A DNA stretch of 6,269 nucleotides from Ruminococcaceae bacterium UBA6857 (GTDB lineage Bacteria > Bacillota > Clostridia > Oscillospirales > Acutalibacteraceae), in assembly GCA_002451715.1 (NCBI GenBank), contig DKDD01000109.1, positions 1-6,269 of the forward strand, given 5' to 3'. Shown in pieces: positions 1 through 3,921 of the stretch (within the stretch, counting starts at the first letter, position 1; every line of letters begins with the position of its first letter). The translations under genes were made by a program, and so were the position numbers. The notes beneath the pieces were generated by a model. That model was given only the letters and a program-made list of their open reading frames with translations. It searched no databases and was not told the origin of the DNA.

Positions 1-140
1 AGGTACACATCGACGGTTATATCTTCCCATTGGTTTTTGCGGAGATAACAGCCTATTGCTTTTCGGTATGCTTCGGCCTCGTCGAACTTAATGGTGAACG
101 ACATAAACGGCGGGAAGTTATCGCTTGGGTCATATGCCAT
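1..140 (-). CDS. Possible partial gene at left edge, hypothetical protein (C-terminus outside window)
   Basis: Reading leftward from an ATG at 140-138, the frame stays open to the window edge for 46 codons. The product begins MAYDPSDNFPPFMSF and continues with a hydrophilic, alternating pattern typical of a real soluble protein (TIKFDEAEAYRKAIGCYL, then QWEDITVDVYL). I do not recognise the family. No good Shine-Dalgarno sequence precedes the ATG. The frame is also open upstream to 281, passing through the terminator at 244-279, so the start is uncertain. A competing + strand frame covers the same bases. The amino acid pattern favours this strand, but the downstream + strand terminator favours the other, so confidence is low. 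Confidence 0.33.
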   Translation of the reverse strand, partial: MAYDPSDNFPPFMSFTIKFDEAEAYRKAIGCYLRKNQWEDITVDVY

Positions 141-222
141 GCAGTTTGACGGATATGGCGCAGTCGTCCAAAAAGTCCTACCGGAGTATCGTTCTGCACA
201 GGCTGCAATCGCTGAGAAATAA
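91..222 (+). CDS. Competing short + strand frame, 43 codons, possible gene remnant
   Basis: A frame from ATG 91 to TAA 220-222 would encode 43 residues ending VLPEYRSAQAAIAEK. It is open further upstream only to a TAA at 46-48, and no ribosome binding site precedes the ATG. In its favour, the stop lies 21 nt before a strong + strand terminator, the spacing expected for a genuine gene end. It may be the 3' tail of a gene broken by recombination. The opposite-strand frame at 1-140 overlaps it, and at most one of the two is likely to be real. Confidence 0.2.
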   Translation: MVNDINGGKLSLGSYAMQFDGYGAVVQKVLPEYRSAQAAIAEK

Positions 223-243
223 TTTCGGCAAATCAATAAATTT

Positions 244-279
244 ACCCCGTGACTCGAAAGAGCCACGGGGTTGTTTTTT
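244..279 (+). terminator. Strong intrinsic terminator, + strand
   Basis: An ACCCCGTG arm (244-251) pairs with CACGGGGT (264-271). Beyond an A/C mismatch, CTC pairs with GAG around a GAAA tetraloop. The stem runs into TTGTTTTTT. The tail is on the + strand, so it ends rightward transcription arriving from before or near the window start and insulates the promoter at 293-321. Confidence 0.9.
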
Positions 280-292
280 GTTTATGTGGGTC

Positions 293-321
293 TTGCGATT
301 ATTGACTGATTTGTGTATAAT
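293..321 (+). promoter_or_regulatory. Sigma-A-type promoter for the 408-aa gene
   Basis: TTGCGA (293-298, 4 of 6 consensus bases) is separated by 17 nt from a perfect TATAAT (316-321). Transcription would start near 328, giving a leader of about 58 nt before the ATG at 386. The leader contains a weak 6-bp hairpin, AATGCT/AGCATT (348-353/361-366), just before the GGGAG ribosome binding site. The promoter lies immediately behind a terminator, so the gene appears to be its own transcription unit. Confidence 0.7.
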
Positions 322-385
322 GACATGAGAGATTAACGAAAAACACAAATGCTGTTATGAAGCATTATATGGGAGTTTAATAAAC

Positions 386-1612
386 ATGGCTAATAATATC
401 GAGATATCTAATAACAATTTTCAAAAAACACCACTCATACCTTGTGAAAATAAGAACGATTTGTTAAACATGACCCAAAATATACTTTTTGATGTGAAAA
501 GTGACATATCTCAAGTTCAAAAGTTTAGCATGCCGATTTCACAGCTTTCCGCACTTGGTGCCAACGTTGCGTCTCTATTACCTGCCTTCAGAACAGTAAC
601 ACAAATTCCCTCAATCGATGGGGAAGTTTTTTACAAATGGGTAAATGCAGAAAAAGGAAGTGAATTAAAAGCCTTAAAAGATGGTCTAAACTGGGGTGCA
701 TACAAGACGCAAACAGGCGAATCGAAAATGGCAAAGTTTCAAAAAGTCGGTAGCATTTCATCAACAAATACAATAGAATTGCCAATTAATCCCACAACGA
801 TGATGATGGCTGTTGCGTTATTCTCTATTGAAAAGCAACTTGGAAATATAGCAGAAACACAAAAGAATATTCTCTCATTTCTTGAAGCAGAGAAAGAATC
901 TGAAATAGAAGCAGATGTTGAAACACTTTCAAACATCATTGAAAAATATAAATACAATTGGGATAATAAGCAATTTGTCTCGAGCAACCACAAGCTGGTA
1001 ATTGATATTCAAAGGACAGCAAGGAAGAACATGAATTCTTATCAAAAAAAGGTCAAAGATAGTATCTGTGAAAAGAAATTCCTTGTTTCACAAAGTAAAA
1101 TCAAATCAGTTCTTGATGAACTGATTAAATCCTTCAAATATTACAGATTATCTTTGTTTGCCTTTTCCATGTCATCACTGATTGAAATTATGTTGAGCGA
1201 AAATTTTAACGAAGAAAACATTTTAGCCATTAAAAAAAATATACAAAACCTTGCATTATCATATAGGGAAACATACAGCGAATGTTCTTTATATTTAGAG
1301 AATTTGGGAAGGTCATCTGTTGAATCAAATTTATTAAAAGGCGTAGGTACTACAAGTAAAGCAGTCGGAAAAATCATCGGAAGCATTCCGAAAATTAAAG
1401 ATGGGCAGATTGATGAACGCTTACAAGGAGTCGGAGAGCATATAAAAAATAAGGCAAAAGAAATTGAATCGGACAGTATTATGGCATTCGCAGAAATAAG
1501 CAATCCCGGAGTAAATATATTCACAGAAAAAATGAATGATCTGATTTTAATATTTAATCACACAAATGAGATATGCTTTGATAACAATAATATTTTTCTT
1601 ATATCAAATTAA
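386..1612 (+). CDS. Uncharacterised 408-aa, mostly helical protein; possible accessory cargo
   Basis: I do not recognise this protein. The start is supported by GGGAG at 371-375, ten nt before the ATG. There is no signal peptide. Visible segments are: a polar Asn-rich N-terminus (1-45); a hydrophobic, Leu/Ala-rich stretch (about 50-70, MPISQLSALGANVASLLPAF); a hydrophobic helix TTMMMAVALFSIEKQL (138-152) running into a long charged, coiled-coil-like helix (about 153-190) ending YKYNW; a Lys-rich helical middle (210-250); a second apolar helix SLFAFSMSSLIEIML (256-270); and a Gly/Lys-rich amphipathic stretch GVGTTSKAVGKIIGSIPKIK (319-338). A few apolar helices embedded in long amphipathic ones recalls alpha-helical pore-forming or membrane-acting proteins, but this is inference from composition only. 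The gene is visibly more AT-rich than the genes to its right, and its operon partner may be lost, both consistent with horizontal acquisition. A defence or toxin role is possible but unproven. Confidence 0.9.
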   Translation: MANNIEISNNNFQKTPLIPCENKNDLLNMTQNILFDVKSDISQVQKFSMPISQLSALGANVASLLPAFRTVTQIPSIDGEVFYKWVNAEKGSELKALKDGLNWGAYKTQTGESKMAKFQKVGSISSTNTIELPINPTTMMMAVALFSIEKQLGNIAETQKNILSFLEAEKESEIEADVETLSNIIEKYKYNWDNKQFVSSNHKLVIDIQRTARKNMNSYQKKVKDSICEKKFLVSQSKIKSVLDELIKSFKYYRLSLFAFSMSSLIEIMLSENFNEENILAIKKNIQNLALSYRETYSECSLYLENLGRSSVESNLLKGVGTTSKAVGKIIGSIPKIKDGQIDERLQGVGEHIKNKAKEIESDSIMAFAEISNPGVNIFTEKMNDLILIFNHTNEICFDNNNIFLISN

Positions 1613-1630
1613 CGTTCTGCATACAAATGC

Positions 1631-1668
1631 AAGGAGGTAATTTTTTGTATTTATTAAACAACACTTGA
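1631..1668 (+). pseudogene. Ribosome binding site with a 7-codon stump, probable lost gene
   Basis: A near-perfect Shine-Dalgarno sequence, AAGGAGGT (1631-1638), begins 19 nt after the stop of the 408-aa gene. Six nt later a TTG (1645-1647) opens a frame of only seven codons (MYLLNNT) ending in TGA at 1666-1668, inside the -35 box of the next promoter. The spacing is that of a second operon gene, so this looks like a gene start left after deletion or recombination. It could instead be a chance match or a minimal leader peptide. Confidence 0.3.
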
Positions 1669-1693
1669 CATTTTTCCTTTTCCATGCTATCAT
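1665..1693 (+). promoter_or_regulatory. Promoter of the SAM-riboswitch transcript
   Basis: A consensus TTGACA (1665-1670) is followed by a 17-nt spacer and TATCAT (1688-1693, 5 of 6). The predicted start, near 1699-1701, coincides with the first base of aptamer helix P1. The promoter and the riboswitch therefore support each other. Confidence 0.85.
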
Positions 1694-1698
1694 AAAAT

Positions 1699-1786
1699 TT
1701 ACCATAAAGAGTGGTGCGAGGGACAGACCCGTTGACCGCCCGGCAACCTGCAAAAGCGCAAGGTGCCAAAGTCTGACCGATGGTAA
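1699..1786 (+). promoter_or_regulatory. S-box / SAM-clan riboswitch aptamer, compact form without P4
   Basis: The sequence carries the S-box signature GAGGGA...CCC.TTGA..CCCGGCAACC...GGTGCCAA. P1 is TTACCAT (1699-1705) with ATGGTAA (1780-1786). P2 is GGTG/CGCC (1713-1716/1737-1740), a kink-turn-like GA/TGA internal loop, then GGG/CCC (1720-1722/1728-1730). P3 is GGC/GCC, ACC/GGT and TGC/GCA between 1742 and 1767. The P2 loop CAGA (1724-1727) can pair with TCTG (1772-1775), giving the clan's pseudoknot. The P4 hairpin that canonical SAM-I has between P3 and P1 is missing: only about 12 nt lie there. This resembles SAM-I/IV-type members more than textbook SAM-I, though I cannot assign the subclass. 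SAM binding should stabilise P1 and lower expression of the gene at 1877. Confidence 0.88.
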
Positions 1787-1802
1787 CAAACATAAAATTG
1801 TT

Positions 1803-1836
1803 GCACCCGTCGGTAACTATGGGTGCTTTTCTTTTT
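1803..1836 (+). terminator. Riboswitch-controlled terminator (expression platform)
   Basis: GCACCC (1803-1808) pairs with GGGTGC (1821-1826), extended by a G-T wobble and a T-A pair, followed by TTTTCTTTTT (1827-1836). The competing antiterminator is visible: ACCGATGG (1776-1783), which includes half of the P1 3' strand, can form an eight-pair helix with CCGTCGGT (1807-1814), destroying the 5' arm of the terminator. With SAM bound, P1 holds those bases and the terminator forms. Without SAM the antiterminator permits read-through. This is the standard S-box OFF-switch logic. Confidence 0.88.
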
Positions 1837-1837
1837 G

Positions 1838-1874
1838 CCTCTCTTTACGGAAAAATTTTAAAGAGAGGTTTTTT
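1838..1874 (+). promoter_or_regulatory. Second hairpin that sequesters the ribosome binding site
   Basis: CCTCTCTTT (1838-1846) is perfectly complementary to AAAGAGAGG (1860-1868), forming a 9-bp stem with a 13-nt AT-rich loop. It is followed by TTTTTT (1869-1874) and the ATG at 1877. The 3' arm contains the only Shine-Dalgarno candidate (AGAGAGG, 8 nt before the ATG). The hairpin would therefore hide the ribosome binding site, and with its T-tract it could also act as a second terminator. It starts one base after the T-tract of the first terminator. Confidence 0.65.
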
Positions 1875-1876
1875 CA

Positions 1877-2161
1877 ATGTCAAAACTCAAAAATTTATTA
1901 TCAGCTTATCCCGATAGCAAAATTTTCCTGCATTTTGAAACGAGTGAGCTTGCCCGCCGTTTTCTCGCCGATGCGGAAGCCGAGGGTTTCACTTTCGGCG
2001 ACGGCGCAAATCCGACAAGCCGCGAACCGGACAGCATTTTTGCCCTCAATGACAACATGACGATAAATTATGTAGGCTCTGTCGGTCACATGGCGTTTTC
2101 TTCCGGCACGGATAAAATCGGAGATAAAAAACTGGTGAGGATTGAATACACTGAAATTTGA
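1877..2161 (+). CDS. Small (94-aa) conserved-looking hypothetical protein under a SAM riboswitch
   Basis: The product is an acidic-to-neutral soluble protein without cysteines, signal peptide or membrane segment. It opens with a helical, positively charged N-terminus (MSKLKNLLSAYPDSKIFLHF), then an amphipathic helix (ETSELARRFLADAEAEGF, 21-38), a turn-rich centre (TFGDGANPTSREPDS, 39-53) and a beta-like C-terminal part (MTINYVGSVGHMAFSSG, about 60-76; KKLVRIEYTEI at the end). This suggests a small alpha/beta fold. I have a vague impression of similar unnamed clostridial proteins but cannot name a family. It is the only gene between the riboswitch and the next terminator, so it is the regulated target. 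S-box targets are normally methionine, cysteine or SAM synthesis and transport genes, and nothing here shows such an activity. The start is fixed by AGAGAGG at 1862-1868. Confidence 0.88.
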   Translation: MSKLKNLLSAYPDSKIFLHFETSELARRFLADAEAEGFTFGDGANPTSREPDSIFALNDNMTINYVGSVGHMAFSSGTDKIGDKKLVRIEYTEI

Positions 2162-2213
2162 GTGTGATCAACATCTTGCACCTTTCTGTATTGATGATAT
2201 AATATAGTCACCG

Positions 2214-2253
2214 ATAAAAAACTAAGGACTGCCGTCAAAAGCAGTCCTTAGTT
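2214..2253 (-). terminator. Intrinsic terminator of the membrane-protein gene, possibly bidirectional
   Basis: AACTAAGGACTGC (2220-2232) pairs perfectly with GCAGTCCTTAGTT (2241-2253) around an 8-nt loop. Read on the - strand the stem is followed by TTTTT, so it mainly ends the membrane-protein gene, whose stop is at 2282. On the + strand the tail is TATTATAAT, weaker but probably able to stop the 94-aa gene transcript. The stem core AAGGACTGC recurs in the terminator at 3313-3350. Confidence 0.88.
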
Positions 2254-2281
2254 ATTATAATATGCAAATATGTTTTAATTT

Positions 2282-3223
2282 TTACTCCGTCTGCGGTTCG
2301 GTCGTTCCGACCGTGTCAGCTCTCTTTTCCCGCGTCATCAGTACCAAAAGCAAGACCCGAACGGCAATCAAAACAGCGATTGCAATAAACGAAATCCAAG
2401 AAACATAAGTCGCAGGCATATTAACAACATTTATAAGAAACTCCCTGAAACCGGAAAAAATGTCCATAACAACCGAAGAAAGGCTGAACATGCCAAAGAA
2501 CAGCAAACTGTCCTTTCGATTTTTAAAAGCCTTGGTGCAAAAAATCAGCATAAGTGCCAAAATCAAAACATCACTTGCAAGCTTTGAAATTGACGAAATA
2601 AGGTTCCAATCGCCCCGTGATGAAAAAATACTAAGAATCAAAGCCGAAAGAAAATATTCCAAGACGGTGATTAAAACCGCCGCAATAATAAGATACTCTA
2701 TTTTTGTGCTGAAATAACCGTTAATAGGTTCGGTAATTGCGTGCTTTTCGCCGTGCTTTGTCAAATACAACGCCAAAAGAACAGTTGCAACAAAGCTTAA
2801 TAAGGAAATTGCATATGTGATAATTGTGAGAACACCGAAGCCGTTTTCTTTTTGAAATATTGCAATAAAATCTGTAAAAATTTTTAAAACAGAGCCGACA
2901 AAAAAATTCAAGCCCAAAATCATTATGCCCTCTTTTTTGTTTTTGCAAAGCGAAAAAGTGACGATACACGTCAAGGCAAAAATAAGTACGGCGTTCAAAA
3001 TCAGCAAAATAGAATACCACTTTGAGTAGTTTGTGTCTGTATAACCCACAATCCAATCTATAATCAAAGGCTGCGCCGCTTTAATTATTCCGGAAATAAC
3101 CCCCGGAAGAACAAGGGCAAGAATGAGTTTTATCGGACTTGTTTCAAAAATTACGTTTTTGGTTTTTTCAAAAGCTACTTCACTTTGATAAAACGAAGGC
3201 TGAGGCTGTGAATACTGATCCAT
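2282..3223 (-). CDS. Predicted 8-helix integral membrane protein, unknown function, two related halves
   Basis: The 313-aa product has a polar Gln/Pro-containing N-tail (1-28) and about eight hydrophobic helices near residues 31-59, 69-91, 99-122, 129-154, 174-200, 207-230, 238-266 and 271-296, then a charged C-tail. There is no signal peptide and no transporter or enzyme motif that I recognise. The first and second sets of four helices appear related. KNKKEGIMILG at 94-104 lines up with KNRKDSLLFFG at 234-244, and SVLKIFTDF (111-119) with VVMDIFSGF (251-259), at a constant offset of 140 residues. This suggests an internal duplication. The start is supported by GAGGAG at 3232-3237, eight nt before the ATG. 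It has its own promoter and terminator, so it is monocistronic. Role in the membrane is unknown. Confidence 0.88.
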   Translation of the reverse strand: MDQYSQPQPSFYQSEVAFEKTKNVIFETSPIKLILALVLPGVISGIIKAAQPLIIDWIVGYTDTNYSKWYSILLILNAVLIFALTCIVTFSLCKNKKEGIMILGLNFFVGSVLKIFTDFIAIFQKENGFGVLTIITYAISLLSFVATVLLALYLTKHGEKHAITEPINGYFSTKIEYLIIAAVLITVLEYFLSALILSIFSSRGDWNLISSISKLASDVLILALMLIFCTKAFKNRKDSLLFFGMFSLSSVVMDIFSGFREFLINVVNMPATYVSWISFIAIAVLIAVRVLLLVLMTREKRADTVGTTEPQTE

Positions 3224-3267
3224 AGCGTTTTCTCCTCTTTTAATTTTAAATTTCTCTTACAGATTAC

Positions 3268-3296
3268 ACTATATCATATTCGCAAATAAGAGTCAA
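3268..3296 (-). promoter_or_regulatory. Promoter of the membrane-protein gene
   Basis: On the - strand TTGACT (3296-3291) is followed by 17 nt and TATAGT (3273-3268), one mismatch from consensus in each box. The transcript would start near 3261, giving a short leader of about 38 nt before the ATG at 3223. The promoter sits directly after the terminator of the upstream RNHCP gene, which confirms a separate transcription unit. Confidence 0.82.
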
Positions 3297-3312
3297 GTTT
3301 ATTTTTGTCAGG

Positions 3313-3350
3313 AAATAAACAAAGGACTGCTCCGTGCGAAGCAGTCCTTG
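3313..3350 (-). terminator. Intrinsic terminator of the RNHCP / decarboxylase / scfB operon
   Basis: AAGGACTGC (3322-3330) pairs with GCAGTCCTT (3341-3349) around a 10-nt loop. Outside this a C-G pair with one bulged A extends the stem. The - strand tail is TTTGTTTATTT. The stem begins about ten nt after the RNHCP stop codon. A + strand T-run (3351-3356) makes it usable in that direction too, though no + strand gene feeds it. Its nine-base stem arms are identical to those of the terminator at 2214-2253, while the loops differ. Confidence 0.85.
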
Positions 3351-3359
3351 TTTTTTCGG

Positions 3360-3785
3360 TTACTTCAAACTTCCGTCGCCGCCCATGAGCTTTGTCATTT
3401 CTTCGATTCGTTCAATCGGAAACGGCGGTTCGCAAAGCGGTTTCATCGCAATGCTCATAAGCTTCATCGGGTTGTCGTCGGCGGCAACGCGGTTGGAACT
3501 GAGTGTTCCGCAACGGCGGCAGCGGTGGATAATCGCCCATTCGCCGTTTTTTCTTACCCAAACGGCAACGGGATCCATAATTCCGCCGCAGTCGGATTCG
3601 CGGTCACCCGGTTCAATGTCAACATGCAAACTTGAAAGGCAGTTTGGGCAATGATTGCGGTGGTCACTCCCGGCGTTTTCCGGTGTGCAAAGTCTTCCGC
3701 AAACCTTGCAGGTGAAACTGTCGTTGCAGGCGTGTGTTTTATAATAACCTTTTTCAAATGTTTTCCGTTTGTTTTCACGGTTCAT
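3360..3785 (-). CDS. RNHCP-domain protein, probable zinc-binding
   Basis: The 141-aa product contains the diagnostic RNHCPNCLSS motif (residues 43-52) that names the RNHCP family. Three Cys pairs suggest metal binding: CKVC (26-29), CPNC (46-49) and CRRC (89-92), with C20, C33, C66 and His42/45 nearby. The first two pairs would form one zinc ribbon. The third, in HRCRRCGTLSSNR, looks like a second knuckle. The C-terminus (DNPMKLMSIAMKPL...) is helical. The biochemical role of the family is not known to me; nucleic-acid binding is a common guess for such ribbons. The start is set by a full AGGAGG (3794-3799) eight nt before the ATG. It lies 136 nt after the decarboxylase with no terminator between, so it is probably cotranscribed as the last gene of the operon. 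Confidence 0.88.
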   Translation of the reverse strand: MNRENKRKTFEKGYYKTHACNDSFTCKVCGRLCTPENAGSDHRNHCPNCLSSLHVDIEPGDRESDCGGIMDPVAVWVRKNGEWAIIHRCRRCGTLSSNRVAADDNPMKLMSIAMKPLCEPPFPIERIEEMTKLMGGDGSLK

Positions 3786-3788
3786 AAA

Positions 3789-3872
3789 TTAATCCTCCTG
3801 AAGAATATCGTTAAGTCCTCTTCGGGAGAAACGGCGTGTTTTTTTCACCGACCTCCCGGTCAGCTTACACAC
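3789..3872 (-). CDS. Possible 27-aa basic small protein before the RNHCP gene
   Basis: From GTG at 3872-3870, or a later GTG at 3848-3846, a frame runs to a TAA at 3791-3789, three nt before the RNHCP start codon. It would encode a strongly basic peptide, MCKLTGRSVKKTRRFSRRG..., ending DILQED. The stop sits between the next gene's Shine-Dalgarno and ATG, an arrangement typical of translational coupling. Ribosome binding sites are poor: GGAG only one nt before the first GTG, or GGGAGG three nt before the second. It may be noncoding leader sequence. Confidence 0.22.
   Translation of the reverse strand: MCKLTGRSVKKTRRFSRRGLNDILQED
3847..3864 (-). other. GNRA-capped stem-loop in the decarboxylase-RNHCP spacer
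   Basis: On the - strand GCTGACC (3864-3858) pairs with GGTCGGT (3853-3847), including two G-U pairs, around a GGGA tetraloop. It is followed by A-rich rather than T-rich sequence, so it is not a terminator. It may be a processing or stability element in the operon mRNA, or may modulate translation of the RNHCP gene. Confidence 0.4.
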
Positions 3873-3898
3873 TCCAAGAATAAGTTTTTAATGTTCAA
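3860..3898 (-). CDS. Possible 12-aa leader peptide with TTG start
   Basis: AAGGAG (3905-3910), lying 11 nt after the decarboxylase stop, precedes a TTG (3898-3896) by six nt. The frame reads MNIKNLFLECVS and stops with TGA inside the 5' arm of the hairpin at 3847-3864. The ribosome binding site is better than that of the neighbouring 27-aa frame, which overlaps it in the -1 frame. It could be a real tiny gene, a leader peptide, or the start of a small gene disrupted by a frameshift. Confidence 0.2.
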   Translation of the reverse strand: MNIKNLFLECVS

Positions 3899-3921
3899 AA
3901 AAATCTCCTTAAAAAATTTAT

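Noticed and set aside
303..321. TTGACT (303-308) as -35 box for the TATAAT at 316
   Set aside because: The spacing is only 7 nt; TTGCGA at 293-298 gives the correct 17-nt spacing.
348..366. AATGCT/AGCATT hairpin in the leader of the 408-aa gene as a regulatory switch
   Set aside because: It is a six-pair AT-rich stem with no alternative structure and does not cover the ribosome binding site.
1141..1524. Long - strand frames opposite the 408-aa gene, including 127 codons at 1141-1524
   Set aside because: They are antisense shadows without ribosome binding sites or protein-like composition.
1619..1630. GCAT/ATGC inverted repeat after the 408-aa gene as a terminator
   Set aside because: The stem is only 4 bp and is followed by AAGGAGG rather than a T-run.
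1665..2060. 131-codon + strand open frame across the riboswitch
   Set aside because: It starts in the promoter, runs through aptamer, terminator and the 94-aa gene in another frame, and has no ribosome binding site.
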